Shown: positions 44,841-55,762, numbered from the stretch's first letter. The stretch: 64,000 nt of DNA from Caulobacter sp. BK020 (GCF_004342605.1 NZ_SLZL01000007.1:1-64000), one strand, 5' to 3'. Translations and numbers: made by a program. The notes: generated from the sequence alone by a model not told the origin.

Positions 44841-45601
44841 GCACTCCCTACGCCAATCCTTATCTTGGCCGTTTCTCCGGCCGCACGGCGGTGGTCACCG
44901 GCGGGGCCTCGGGCCTGGGCAAGGCCGTGGCCGCGCGAATCGTCGCCGAGGGCGGCCAGGTGTCGCTGTGGGACCTGGACGCCGACGGCCTGAAGGCCGC
45001 CGCCGCCGAGGTCGGAGCTTCGCACACCGTGGCCCTGGACGTCTCGGACGAGGCCGCCGTCCTGGCCGCCGGCCAGGCCGCCCACCAGGCCCTGGGCCGC
45101 CTGGACATCCTGGTCGCCTCGGCCGGCATCACCGGCGCCACCGCTCCGGTCCACGACTATCCGACCGACAGCTGGAAGCGCGTGTTCGACATCAACGTCA
45201 ACGGCGTCTTCTACTGCTGCAAGGCGGTCGTGCCGTTCATGCTGGCGAACGGCTACGGCCGCATCGTCAACGTCGCCTCGGTGGCGGGCAAGGAAGGCAA
45301 TCCCAACGCCGGCGCCTATTCGGCGTCCAAGGCGGCGGTGATCGGCCTGACGAAGTCGCTGGGCAAGGAACTGGCCACCAAGGGCGTCATCGCCAACAGC
45401 CTGACCCCAGCCACCTTCGAGAGCCCGATCCTGGAGCAGCTGCCCCAGAGCCAGGTCGACTACATGCGCTCGAAGATCCCCATGGGCCGTCTGGGCGAAG
45501 TGCATGAAAGCGCCGCCATGGTCTGCTTCATGGCCTCGGAGGAATGCAGCTTCACCACCGGCGCCACCTTCGACACCTCCGGCGGCCGCACCACGTTCTA
45601 G
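44837..45601 (+). CDS. Short-chain dehydrogenase, probable 2-keto-3-deoxy-L-rhamnonate 4-dehydrogenase (LRA5-like)
   Basis: 254 residues of an SDR: T-G-G-A-S-G-L-G cofactor motif, A-S-A-G-I-T, catalytic Ser in N-V-A-S-V-A-G and Y-S-A-S-K. The C-terminal T-P-A-T-F-E-S-P-I and F-D-T-S-G-G-R-T-T differ from generic 3-oxoacyl reductases and recall LRA5. The GTG start overlaps the hydrolase stop (GTGA) with AGGAAGG upstream, so expression is coupled. LRA5 oxidises 2-keto-3-deoxy-L-rhamnonate at C4 with NAD before the hydrolase acts. Assignment is by context. Confidence 0.87.
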   Translation: MSTPYANPYLGRFSGRTAVVTGGASGLGKAVAARIVAEGGQVSLWDLDADGLKAAAAEVGASHTVALDVSDEAAVLAAGQAAHQALGRLDILVASAGITGATAPVHDYPTDSWKRVFDINVNGVFYCCKAVVPFMLANGYGRIVNVASVAGKEGNPNAGAYSASKAAVIGLTKSLGKELATKGVIANSLTPATFESPILEQLPQSQVDYMRSKIPMGRLGEVHESAAMVCFMASEECSFTTGATFDTSGGRTTF

Positions 45602-45614
45602 GGAAGGCGGAGCG

Positions 45615-46529
45615 ATGACCTATCTCGGCCCGATCATCGACCCGCACATGCATCTGTGGGACCTGGACCGGCACTATTACGGCTGGCTCCAGGACAGGCC
45701 GCTGCCGAACAACCCGGCCGGCGACATGTCGCCGATCGCCTATCGCTCCTATGGACTGGACGACTATCTGGCCGATACCGCCGGCTGGAACGTCGTCCAG
45801 ACCATCCACGTCGAATGCGGCCTGCCGCCCAAGGACCAGCTGTCGGAGACCGACTGGCTGCAGGGGCTGGCCGACACCCAGGGGGTGATCGGTGGAATCG
45901 TGGCGGGCGCCAACCTGGACGATCCCGGCGTCGAGCCGCTGCTGGAAGCCCAGGCGGCGCGCGCCTGCGTCCGGGGCGTGCGCCAGATCGTCAACTGGCA
46001 CGCCGACCCGGCCAAGACCTACGGCCCGCGCGACCTGCTGCTGGATCCGCAATGGCGCGCCGGCTACGCCCTGCTGGCGAAGTACGGCCTGTCGTTCGAC
46101 TTGCAGCTCTATCCCTCGCAGATGGCGACCGCCGCCTCGCTGGCCGCCGCCCATCCGGACATCCCGGTGATCGTCAACCACGCCGGCATGCCCACCGACC
46201 GCGACGAGGCCGGCGTGGCCGCCTGGCGTGAGGGCCTGGCCCTGCTGGCCCAGCTGCCGAACGTCAGTTGCAAGATCTCGGGCCTGGCCATGATCGACCG
46301 CGCCTGGACGATCGACAGCCTACGCCCCTTCGTGCTGCGGGTCATCGAGACCTTTGGCCCGGCCCGCTGCATGTTCGCCAGCAACTTCCCGGTCGAGAAG
46401 GTACACGGGTCGTTCGGCGGCTTCTACGCCGCCTATGACGCGATCACCGTCGATTTCGGCCAGGCCGAGCGGGACCAGATGTTCGCCGGAACGGCCCGTC
46501 GGATCTACCGCCTGCCGCCGACGACCTGA
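45615..46529 (+). CDS. Amidohydrolase-family L-rhamnono-lactonase (LRA2-like)
   Basis: 304 residues of the COG3618 amidohydrolase_2 group. The metal site begins D-P-H-M-H-L-W-D-L-D near the N-terminus; further motifs are V-E-C-G-L-P-P, V-N-H-A-G-M-P and A-S-N-F-P-V-E-K. Such enzymes hydrolyse sugar lactones (fuconolactone, rhamnonolactone). Here it would open the lactone made by the rhamnose dehydrogenase to give the substrate of RhmD. The start at 45615 has GGAAGGCGGAG upstream, 13 bases after the SDR stop. Confidence 0.88.
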   Translation: MTYLGPIIDPHMHLWDLDRHYYGWLQDRPLPNNPAGDMSPIAYRSYGLDDYLADTAGWNVVQTIHVECGLPPKDQLSETDWLQGLADTQGVIGGIVAGANLDDPGVEPLLEAQAARACVRGVRQIVNWHADPAKTYGPRDLLLDPQWRAGYALLAKYGLSFDLQLYPSQMATAASLAAAHPDIPVIVNHAGMPTDRDEAGVAAWREGLALLAQLPNVSCKISGLAMIDRAWTIDSLRPFVLRVIETFGPARCMFASNFPVEKVHGSFGGFYAAYDAITVDFGQAERDQMFAGTARRIYRLPPTT

Positions 46530-46561
46530 CCAACGACAAGAGCAAGAAACGGGAGGACATG

Positions 46562-46894
46562 ATGAGCAACCACCAGGACCGGCCCCTCGCCTTCCGCATG
46601 CAGCTCAAGCCCGGCGTCGCCGCCGAATACGAACGCCGCCACGACGACCTGTGGCCCGACCTGGCCGAGGCCCTGCGCGAGGCGGGGATCCACGACTATT
46701 CGATCTTTCTCGACAAGCAGACCATGAGCCTGTTCGCCGTGCTGCGCCTGAGGCCCGACAACGCCAAGGACGCCCTGCCGCTGGAGCCGGTGATGAAGCG
46801 CTGGTGGGACTACATGGCCGACCTGATGGAGGTCCACCCGGACAACAGACCCGTCGAATGGCCGCTGAAGCCCGTCTTCTATTTCGAGGGCTAG
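46562..46894 (+). CDS. rhaM: L-rhamnose mutarotase
   Basis: A 110-residue dimeric alpha/beta-barrel protein (RhaM/DUF718) that interconverts the alpha and beta anomers of L-rhamnose in the cytoplasm. Motifs: F-R-M-Q-L-K-P-G-V-A-A-E-Y-E-R-R-H-D-D-L-W-P-D-L and Y-S-I-F-L-D-K near the start, W-W-D-Y-M-A-D-L-M and a terminal F-Y-F-E. DUF718 also includes fucose mutarotases, but the rhamnonate dehydratase nearby supports rhamnose. GGGAGG precedes two adjacent ATGs; the second (46562) has better spacing. Confidence 0.92.
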   Translation: MSNHQDRPLAFRMQLKPGVAAEYERRHDDLWPDLAEALREAGIHDYSIFLDKQTMSLFAVLRLRPDNAKDALPLEPVMKRWWDYMADLMEVHPDNRPVEWPLKPVFYFEG

Positions 46895-46895
46895 G

Positions 46896-49800
46896 ATGAG
46901 ACACTCGGTCCTCCGCGCCGGCCTTCTGGGCCTTGGGTCGCTGGCTGCGGCCTTGCTGGCGACCACCGCCCCCGTCCAGTCGTTTGGGGCCGAGCCCCTG
47001 CGCTACACGATGACGGCGTTCACCAACGCCAGCCAGTCGAACATGAGCGTCTACGACTCGGCCGACGGGACGCGCTTCATGCTGAAGAAGCCGCTGGCCT
47101 ACACGCCGCCCCAGGGCCTGATCCGCGACCCCAGCGTGATGCGCCATACGGACGGCTGGTACTATGTCGCCTACACCACCGGCTGGACCGGAAACACCAT
47201 CGGCCTGGCCCGCAGCCGGAACCTGACCGACTGGACCTTCCTGCGCGACGTGACGATCGACATTCCCGGCGCGACCAACAGTTGGGCGCCCGAATGGTTC
47301 GTCGACCAGGACGGCGCGATCAACCTGATCCTGTCGGTCTCGACCACCGGCATCGCCGGCCAATTCCAGCCCTATCGGATCACCGCGACCGACGCCTCGC
47401 TGGCGACCTGGTCCGCGCCCAAGGCCCTGAGCGGCCTGGGTCCCAACTTCATCGACACCTTCGTGGTGCGGGAGGGCGGGCTCTACAACGCCTTCGCCAA
47501 GAACGAGACCAGCAAGTTCATCGAGCTGTGGACCGCCCCTTCGCTGGACGGCCCTTGGCAGGCCAAGGGGACCGGAGACTGGGCCGGCTGGGGCAAGGGC
47601 GTCGAAGGCCCGGCCATGGTGCGCACGCCCGCCGGCGGCTGGCGGATCTATTTCGACGAGTACTCGGCCAAGCGCTACTGGTTCAGCGACAGCAAGGACG
47701 GCTTCCGCACCTGGACGCCGAAGGCCGAGCTGCCGGACCTGTCGGGCACGGTGCGCCACTTCACGGTGCTGAAGGAAGGCGGCGACCAGGCGGTCGCGGC
47801 CAAACCCGCGCAAGCGCACCAGATCACCTGGGACAAGTACTCGCTGAAGGTCGATGGCCAACGGGTCTTCTCGTGGGGCGGCGAGTTCCACCCCTTCCGC
47901 GTGCCCAGCCCGGACTTGTGGCGCGACATCCTGCAGAAGATGAAGGCCAGCGGCTACAACACCGTCGCCATCTATTTCGACTGGGGCTACCACTCGCCGA
48001 AACAGGGGGTCTACGACTTCCAGGGCGTGCGCGACATGGACCGCGTGCTGACCATGGCCCAGGAGGAAGGCCTCTACGTCATCACCCGCGCGGGGCCCTA
48101 TGTGAACGCCGAGCTGACGCGTGGCGGCTTTCCAGGATGGCTGGTCAACCAGCAGGCCCGGGCCCGCACCGACGCGCCGGAATATATCGCCGCCGCCGAC
48201 GAGTGGCTGACCCAGATCAACGCCGTCATCGCCCGCCACCAGCTGACCACCGGCCAGGGCACGGTGATCGCCCACCAGATCGAGAACGAACTCGACGTCG
48301 TCGGTGCCCCGCAGCAGCGCTACATGAAGTGGCTGGACGACAAGGCCAAGGCCGACGGGATCACCGTCCCGATCTTCCACAACGACAAGGGCCGCAACGG
48401 CTACTGGGTCCCCAAGGGCGCCAACGTGCCGGGCACGGTGGAAGGGCCCAACGACCTCTACGCCTTCGACGGCTATCCTGGCGGCAGCTGCAAGGTCGAC
48501 TCCACGCCGTCCAGCCCCGGCGTCGCGCCCGACTGGGGGCTGTATGGACCCGGCGGGGCCAAGGGCGGGGCCTCGGCCAGTCCCAACACCCCCGGCTTCG
48601 CGGCCGAGTTCGGCGGCGGCTGGTTCGACTACTGGGGCAGCAACGGCGACTACGACTGCACAGCCATCCACCGCGGCGTCGGCTACCAGCGGGTGTTCTA
48701 TGCGGCCAACATCGCCAACGGTCTGACGATCCAGAGCTTCTACATGACCTATGGCGGGGCCAGCTGGGGCTGGCTGCCGGCCCCGGTGGTGTTCACCTCC
48801 TACGACTACGGCGCGGCGATCGACGAGGCCCGGGGCCTGCGCGACAAAGCCCGCGTGATGAAGCAGATGGGCCAGTTCATCGCCGCCGTGCCCGACCTGC
48901 GCCGCATGGACAAGGGTGAGGCCGTCGTCCCATCGAACGACAAGGTCCGCGTCTACCACAACGTCAACGCCAAGACCGGAAGCCACCTCTACGTGGTGGT
49001 CCACAATCCCAGCAGCGCCACCGGCGACGAGGCCTTCGCCTTCAAGGTCAAGACCCGCGATGGTGAATATGAGGTCCCGTCACGGATCAATGGCCAGGAC
49101 AGCAAGATGCTGATGGCCAGCTACGACCTGGGCGGCCAGCGTCTGGTCTATTCGACGTCCGAAATCCAGACGCACCTGAAGTGGAACGACGGCGACCTGG
49201 CCCTGCTGTACGGCCGCGCCGGCGAGGCGGGCGAGACGGTGCTGCGCTACGCTTCGGCGCCGAAGGTCGAGGTGATCGAGGGCGAGGTTCAATCGACCTT
49301 CGACCCCGCCAAGGGCGACCTGAAGCTGACCTATGCCCACAAGGGCCTGGCCCGCGTGCGGATCACTGGCGGCGGCCGCCCGCCCCTGACCCTGCTGCTG
49401 GCCGACGCCGAGACGGGCCAGACCTTCTGGCGGCGCGACTCCCTGCTGATCCGCGGCCCGGGTCTGGTGCGCGGCGACGCGACCAAGGGCGGCGTGCTCA
49501 GCCTGACCGGTGACACCGAGACCGACAGCCCGTTGGAGGTGTTCGCGCCCAAGGCCGTGACCGCCCTCCGCTGGAACGGCGCCAAGATCGCGGTCAAGGC
49601 CACGGCATCCGGCAGCCTCTTGGCCGAGCGGCCGCTGGCCGGACCAGCGGCGATCACCCTGCCCGACCTGGCCAGGCTGGACTGGAAGACCGCGCCCGGC
49701 TCGCCGGAGGCCGATCCGAAGTTCGACGACAGCGCCTGGCTGAAGACCGAGGGGCGGCGCGGCGGCTCGACCGTGCGCGGCCCCACGGGCCAGCCCGTCC

Positions 49801-50693
49801 TGGACATGAGCGCCTACGGCTTCCACCAGGGCGACGTCTGGTACCGCGGCCGTTACCAGGGCGAGCCCGACATCGACACCCTGACCCTGCACTACGGCGG
49901 CGGCGGCGCTGGCATGCTGCAGGTCTGGCTGGACGGCCGCTTCCTGGGCCAGCATGAACTGGATGGCGGCCTGCCGCGCCCGATCACCATGGGCGTGGCG
50001 ACGTTCAAGCTGCCGGAAGACCTGCGCGGCGGCGGCGAGCACGTGATCTCGGTGATGGTCCGCAACAACGGCCACAACTGGGATCTCGACGCCGACGACT
50101 TCCACAAGGAGGCTCGCGGCTTGGTCTCGGCTTCGCTGTCGGGGCCCGGCAGCTACAGCTTCGCCGTGCCGATCGCCTGGAAGATCCAGGGGAACAAGGG
50201 CGGCGAAGACATCCAGGATCCCGTGCGCGGCAACGCCAACAACGGCGGCCAGTACGGCGAGCGCGAAGGCTGGCACCTGCCCGGCTTCCCGGACGCCTCA
50301 TGGACCAGGGCCGACATGGCGGCGACCAGGCCCTACGCCGGCACGACCTGGTATCGCACCCGCTTCGACCTGGACCTGCCCAAGGACCAAGACACCACCC
50401 TGGGCCTGACCATCGGCGATCCGAACGTCCCGCGCTCATCGGGCCGCTACCGGGTGCTGATCTTCGTCAATGGCTGGAACATGGGCCAGTTCATCGCCAA
50501 TGTCGGCCCACAGCGGACCTTCGTCCTGCCGACGGGCGTCATCGACCTGCACGGCCAGAACACCCTCGCCCTGGCGGTAACCAGCGACGGCGCGCCCGGC
50601 GACGCCCTGGAGACCGTGAAACTCGTCAACCTGCGCACCGTGCGCGGCGGCCTCCCCGTCGCCCGCGTGGCCGCGCCCGACTTCAAACCCTGA
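46896..50693 (+). CDS. Exported two-enzyme fusion: GH43 domain plus GH35 beta-galactosidase
   Basis: 1265 residues. A signal peptide (about 1-31) is followed by a GH43 five-bladed propeller (about 35-295): base D78 in I-R-D-P-S-V, pKa-modulating D186 in F-I-D-T-F-V, acid E237 in V-E-G-P. A GH35 barrel follows (about 308-650): W-G-G-E-F-H-P-F-R, acid/base E465 in H-Q-I-E-N-E, nucleophile E571 in A-A-E-F-G-G-G-W. The last 600 residues are the GH35 beta domains with galactose-binding jelly rolls. Both active sites look complete. It could remove arabinose and galactose from the same arabinogalactan side chain. It begins one base after the rhaM stop. Confidence 0.9.
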   Translation: MRHSVLRAGLLGLGSLAAALLATTAPVQSFGAEPLRYTMTAFTNASQSNMSVYDSADGTRFMLKKPLAYTPPQGLIRDPSVMRHTDGWYYVAYTTGWTGNTIGLARSRNLTDWTFLRDVTIDIPGATNSWAPEWFVDQDGAINLILSVSTTGIAGQFQPYRITATDASLATWSAPKALSGLGPNFIDTFVVREGGLYNAFAKNETSKFIELWTAPSLDGPWQAKGTGDWAGWGKGVEGPAMVRTPAGGWRIYFDEYSAKRYWFSDSKDGFRTWTPKAELPDLSGTVRHFTVLKEGGDQAVAAKPAQAHQITWDKYSLKVDGQRVFSWGGEFHPFRVPSPDLWRDILQKMKASGYNTVAIYFDWGYHSPKQGVYDFQGVRDMDRVLTMAQEEGLYVITRAGPYVNAELTRGGFPGWLVNQQARARTDAPEYIAAADEWLTQINAVIARHQLTTGQGTVIAHQIENELDVVGAPQQRYMKWLDDKAKADGITVPIFHNDKGRNGYWVPKGANVPGTVEGPNDLYAFDGYPGGSCKVDSTPSSPGVAPDWGLYGPGGAKGGASASPNTPGFAAEFGGGWFDYWGSNGDYDCTAIHRGVGYQRVFYAANIANGLTIQSFYMTYGGASWGWLPAPVVFTSYDYGAAIDEARGLRDKARVMKQMGQFIAAVPDLRRMDKGEAVVPSNDKVRVYHNVNAKTGSHLYVVVHNPSSATGDEAFAFKVKTRDGEYEVPSRINGQDSKMLMASYDLGGQRLVYSTSEIQTHLKWNDGDLALLYGRAGEAGETVLRYASAPKVEVIEGEVQSTFDPAKGDLKLTYAHKGLARVRITGGGRPPLTLLLADAETGQTFWRRDSLLIRGPGLVRGDATKGGVLSLTGDTETDSPLEVFAPKAVTALRWNGAKIAVKATASGSLLAERPLAGPAAITLPDLARLDWKTAPGSPEADPKFDDSAWLKTEGRRGGSTVRGPTGQPVLDMSAYGFHQGDVWYRGRYQGEPDIDTLTLHYGGGGAGMLQVWLDGRFLGQHELDGGLPRPITMGVATFKLPEDLRGGGEHVISVMVRNNGHNWDLDADDFHKEARGLVSASLSGPGSYSFAVPIAWKIQGNKGGEDIQDPVRGNANNGGQYGEREGWHLPGFPDASWTRADMAATRPYAGTTWYRTRFDLDLPKDQDTTLGLTIGDPNVPRSSGRYRVLIFVNGWNMGQFIANVGPQRTFVLPTGVIDLHGQNTLALAVTSDGAPGDALETVKLVNLRTVRGGLPVARVAAPDFKP

Positions 50694-50741
50694 CCGGACG
50701 CTCCCTCCGTCCGCGCCTGAAAGACTTCCAAGGAGACTACC

Positions 50742-51851
50742 GTGCCCAATCTCGCCCACGGCCTCGAGGCCAAGGACATCAAGGCCAAGATCGCCCTGCT
50801 GATCAGCAACCTGGTCGACATCCAGGACGAGACCGGCGAGTTCCTGCTGCGGCTGGACGACGGCCGGGTGATCGACACCAAGGGCTGGAACGACTGGGAA
50901 TGGACCCACGGCGTGGGCCTGTACGGCCTGTGGAAGCAGTACAAGATGACCGCCGACCCCCGGGCCTTCGAGATCATGACCCAGTGGTTCGCCGACCGCT
51001 TCGAGGCCGGCACCCCGACCAAGAACATCAACACCGTCTCGCCGTTCCTGACCCTGGCCTACCTCTACGAAGCCACCGGCGACCACACCTACCTGCCCTA
51101 TCTGGAGACCTGGGCCGACTACGTGATGTATGAGGGCCCGCGCACCGAGGAAGGCGGCTTCCAGCATATCGTCTTCAACAGCGAGAACCCGCAGCAGCTG
51201 TGGGACGACACGCTGATGATGAGCGTCCTGCCGCTGGCCAAGATCGGCCTGCTGCTCGACCGCCCCGACTTCGTCGAGGAGGCCAAGCGGCAGTTCATGG
51301 TCCATATCAAGTACCTGGCCGACCGCAAGACCGGCCTGTGGTTCCACGGCTGGACCTTCGAGGGCCGGCATAACTTCGCCGACGCCCTTTGGGCGCGCGG
51401 CAACTGCTGGGTGACGATCGCCATCCCCGAGTTCATCGAGCTGCTGGACCTGAAACCCGGCGACGCCCTGCGCGATTTCCTGATCGACACCCTGGAGGCC
51501 CAGATCAAGGCCCTGGCCCGCTACCAGGACGCCGAGACGGGCCTGTGGCATACGCTGGTCGACGACAAGACCTCGTACCTGGAGGCGTCGGCCACGGCCG
51601 GCTTCGCCTATGGCGTGCTGAAGGCGGTGCGCAAGCGCTATGTCGGCCGCCAATATCAGGAGATGGGGATCAGGGCGCTGAAGGGCGTGCTGGCCAACAT
51701 CGACGACAAGGGCGAGCTGCAGCAGGTGTCGTTCGGCACCCCCGTGTTCGACACCCTGCAGGGCTACAAGGACATCCCCCTGACCTCGATGCCCTACGGC
51801 CAGTCCCTGGCCATCCTGGCCCTGGGCGAGTTCCAGCGGGCGTTCATCTAG
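50742..51851 (+). CDS. GH105 unsaturated rhamnogalacturonyl hydrolase
   Basis: 369 residues of an (alpha/alpha)6 barrel without a signal peptide, so cytoplasmic. Family motifs: W-N-D-W-E-W-T-H-G-V, N-I-N-T-V-S-P, Q-L-W-D-D-T-L-M-M with the catalytic Asp at about 155-156, H-G-W-T-F-E-G-R-H-N and W-A-R-G-N-C-W. This is the YteR/YesR type, which hydrates and cleaves the unsaturated galacturonyl-rhamnose disaccharide made by rhamnogalacturonan lyases. It releases rhamnose for the pathway encoded upstream in the same operon. AAGGAG precedes the ATG. Confidence 0.93.
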   Translation: MPNLAHGLEAKDIKAKIALLISNLVDIQDETGEFLLRLDDGRVIDTKGWNDWEWTHGVGLYGLWKQYKMTADPRAFEIMTQWFADRFEAGTPTKNINTVSPFLTLAYLYEATGDHTYLPYLETWADYVMYEGPRTEEGGFQHIVFNSENPQQLWDDTLMMSVLPLAKIGLLLDRPDFVEEAKRQFMVHIKYLADRKTGLWFHGWTFEGRHNFADALWARGNCWVTIAIPEFIELLDLKPGDALRDFLIDTLEAQIKALARYQDAETGLWHTLVDDKTSYLEASATAGFAYGVLKAVRKRYVGRQYQEMGIRALKGVLANIDDKGELQQVSFGTPVFDTLQGYKDIPLTSMPYGQSLAILALGEFQRAFI

Positions 51852-51868
51852 CTTCGGCGGACTTACCC

Positions 51869-51890
51869 GATCCGGTCGCGAGACCGGATC
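51869..51890. terminator. Hairpin between GH105 and the GPH transporter
   Basis: GATCCGGTC pairs perfectly with GACCGGATC around a GCGA tetraloop. No U-tract; partial attenuation or mRNA processing is as likely as full termination. Confidence 0.5.
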
Positions 51891-51934
51891 GGATGGGGCG
51901 ACAAGACCCCTCTTCATTCGGGAATGACAGACAG

Positions 51935-53530
51935 ATGGCGACGCCGGAAATCCGCACACCCACCTGGATCAACTACTGGGGCTGGGGTTCCGGCGACATG
52001 CTGGGGGCTGGGGCCCAGGCGGTGATCACCGGCTGGCTGGCCTATTTCTTCATCACCTTCTGCGGCCTGTCGCCCGTCGAGACCGGCCTGATCCTGGGCC
52101 TGCCGCGTCTGCTCGAGGCGATCACCTGCCCGCTGATCGGCTACATCTCCGACAATCTGCGCCACACCTGGATCGGGCGGAAGATCGGCCGGCGCAAGAT
52201 CTTCCTGATCCTGACCATTCCGCTGCTGCCCAGCTTCGCCCTGATCTTCGTCACCGGCCAGACCTTCGCCTACTACCTGACGACCTTCGTCTTCTTCGAG
52301 TTCCTGTACACGATGTTCCTGATCCCGTGGGAAACCCTCGCGGCGGAGATGACCAAGGATTACAGCAAGAAGGCCAAGTTCGCGGGCGCGCGAATGCTGG
52401 TCGCCCAAAGCTCGGCGATCCTGGCCTCGTACCTGCCGACCCTGATCATCAGCCATTTCGGCGGCAAGGACTCGCCCGGCACCTTCCTGATCATGGCCGC
52501 GATCTTCGGCGTCCTGTTCAGCCTGGTCGTGCTGCTGGTCGTGCTGCTGACCTGGGAGCGGCCCTATACCGAGGCGGAGAAGCAGATTCAGCCCGAGCCG
52601 ATGGACTGGACGCGGGCGGCGATGATCCCGGTCAACATGTTCCGCGACCTGTTCTCGACCCTGCGCATCAAGGCCTTCCGCCAGCACCTTTCCCTCTATC
52701 TGGGCGGCTACATCTCGCAGGACATCTTCAACACCGCCTTCCCGCTGTTCGTGGCCACGGTGATGATGGGAGCCACCCTGGTGATCTCCCAACTGATGAC
52801 GACGATGTATCTCGCCCAGCTGGTCTCGGTGATGATCGCCATCAACGTGGTCATCCGCACTGGGCCGACCGCCGCCTATCGCATGGCCATCAGCTTCGTC
52901 GGCGCGGCCCTGCTGCTGTTCCTGGCCTTCTACCTGATCCGCCCAGCCGGCTTCGCCGAGGGTCTGGCGGCCCTGGACGGCGACACCTTCGCGGCCTTTG
53001 TCCCGACCAGCTCGGCCTTCAATCCGATGGTGGCGTTCTGGCTGTTCGTGCCGATCATCCTGGCCGGCCTGGGCCGCGGGACGCTGAACTTCGTGCCCTG
53101 GAGCGTCTACAACTACCTGCCCGACGTGGATGAGGCCGTGACCGGCCAGCGCCGCGAGGGCATCTTCGCCGGGGTCATGACCTTCGTGCGCAAGATCGCC
53201 CAGTCGGGGGCCATCGTCGTCACCACCTCGCTGATCGGCCTGGGGGGCTACGTCTCGGCCGACAAGGCCCATCCCGGCGCCGCGATCGTCCAGCCCCCCG
53301 AGGCCATACGCGCCGTGGTGCTGGTGATGGTCGGCGGCCCGATCCTGGTCATGCTGTGGGGCCTGGTGGTTTCCTGGTCGTTCCGCCTCAACGCCCGCAC
53401 CCACGAGGTGCTGCTCCACGAGGTCGAGCGCCTGCGGGCCGGCGAAACCCAGGCCGAGAGCCCGGAGTCGAAGGCCATCGTCGAAAACCTGACCGGGTGG
53501 AAGTTCGAGCGGTTGTGGGGGCGGGGTTAG
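51935..53530 (+). CDS. GPH-family (MFS_2) sugar:cation symporter
   Basis: 531 residues with about 12 transmembrane segments. GPH signatures: P-R-L-L-E-A-I-T-C-P-L-I-G-Y-I-S-D-N-L-R near TM2-3, G-R-R-K-I-F-L-I-L, and E-T-L-A-A-E-M-T-K-D-Y. A long periplasmic or cytoplasmic insert near residues 350-385 and a charged C-terminal tail are present. It is last in the rhamnose operon, after cytoplasmic GH105, so the likely cargo is the unsaturated galacturonyl-rhamnose disaccharide or rhamnose itself. The ATG at 51935 has only GGAATGAC as a ribosome binding site. Confidence 0.88.
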   Translation: MATPEIRTPTWINYWGWGSGDMLGAGAQAVITGWLAYFFITFCGLSPVETGLILGLPRLLEAITCPLIGYISDNLRHTWIGRKIGRRKIFLILTIPLLPSFALIFVTGQTFAYYLTTFVFFEFLYTMFLIPWETLAAEMTKDYSKKAKFAGARMLVAQSSAILASYLPTLIISHFGGKDSPGTFLIMAAIFGVLFSLVVLLVVLLTWERPYTEAEKQIQPEPMDWTRAAMIPVNMFRDLFSTLRIKAFRQHLSLYLGGYISQDIFNTAFPLFVATVMMGATLVISQLMTTMYLAQLVSVMIAINVVIRTGPTAAYRMAISFVGAALLLFLAFYLIRPAGFAEGLAALDGDTFAAFVPTSSAFNPMVAFWLFVPIILAGLGRGTLNFVPWSVYNYLPDVDEAVTGQRREGIFAGVMTFVRKIAQSGAIVVTTSLIGLGGYVSADKAHPGAAIVQPPEAIRAVVLVMVGGPILVMLWGLVVSWSFRLNARTHEVLLHEVERLRAGETQAESPESKAIVENLTGWKFERLWGRG

Positions 53531-53551
53531 AGGGCGCTGGTCGCCCTGGTC

Positions 53552-53890
53552 CTACCCCTGCACCGGGATCGGCAGCTGTTCCATGATCTCCACCGAGTCC
53601 CCCGGGAAGATCGCGAAGTGGGGATGGTTCTCGAACAGCTTCGCCGCCGCCTCGTGCGACTCCGCCTGCACGACGACATAGCCGGCGATCCTGTTGCGGA
53701 TGTCGCTCACACCGTCCCTGCCGACCTTCTTCGTCTTGCCCAGCGGACCGCCGCTTACGACCACCTGGCCGGCATGATCGGCCATCCATCGGCTCCAGGC
53801 GGCCATGCCCTCGTCCATGGTGGACGGATCCAGCGAGCTCGGATCCACCGGCTTGTCAGAGCCCATGTAGAGGGCCAGGAACGTCTTCAT
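53552..53890 (-). CDS. YCII-related domain protein
   Basis: 112 residues. It begins M-K-T-F-L-A-L-Y-M-G-S and has W-S-R-W-M-A-D-H-A-G-Q-V-V-V-S-G-G-P-L-G-K-T-K, then G-Y-V-V-V-Q-A-E-S-H-E-A-A, the ferredoxin-like YCII/DGPF pattern. Members occur alone or with sigma factors; function is unknown. The ATG at 53888-53890 follows GAGGAGGAAG, much better than the in-frame start 22 codons upstream. It lies between the two sugar loci and is probably unrelated to them. Confidence 0.85.
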   Translation of the reverse strand: MKTFLALYMGSDKPVDPSSLDPSTMDEGMAAWSRWMADHAGQVVVSGGPLGKTKKVGRDGVSDIRNRIAGYVVVQAESHEAAAKLFENHPHFAIFPGDSVEIMEQLPIPVQG

Positions 53891-54110
53891 CGCCGCTTCC
53901 TCCTCGGGTCTTCGCGGGTCCTCCCGCCGGGAGGCCCGCCCTGGTCCGGCGACCATAGCCCATTCTTCCTCGACTGACGTCGTCAGGAAGCAGCGGGGTC
54001 TCTCCGCCAGGCGAACGTCCGGCTGATCGAGATGGAGGCGTTCGATGGCCTACCCATAAAATCGCCCACCCTGGCGCGCGCCAGGACGGGCGGAATTGGA
54101 ACCTTCGTCC

Positions 54111-54136
54111 GGGGACGTGCCGGCCGGCACGTCCCC
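54111..54136. terminator. Perfect 26-bp palindrome at the GH51 3' end
   Basis: GGGGACGTGCCGG pairs with CCGGCACGTCCCC, starting ten bases after the GH51 stop on the minus strand. There is no U-tract, but position fits a terminator or mRNA 3' block. Confidence 0.6.
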
Positions 54137-54145
54137 GTCTTCAGC

Positions 54146-55711
<1,566 letters not shown>

Positions 55712-55762
55712 GATATTCTCCCTACGGTCGCCGTTGATCGGCGTTGTCTTCGGTGGATTGGA

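Noticed and set aside
39758..46894. L-fucose rather than L-rhamnose pathway
   Set aside because: The dehydratase matches L-rhamnonate dehydratase (RhmD) in long blocks, and the mutarotase fits RhaM. Fucose cannot be formally excluded for the SDRs and the lactonase.
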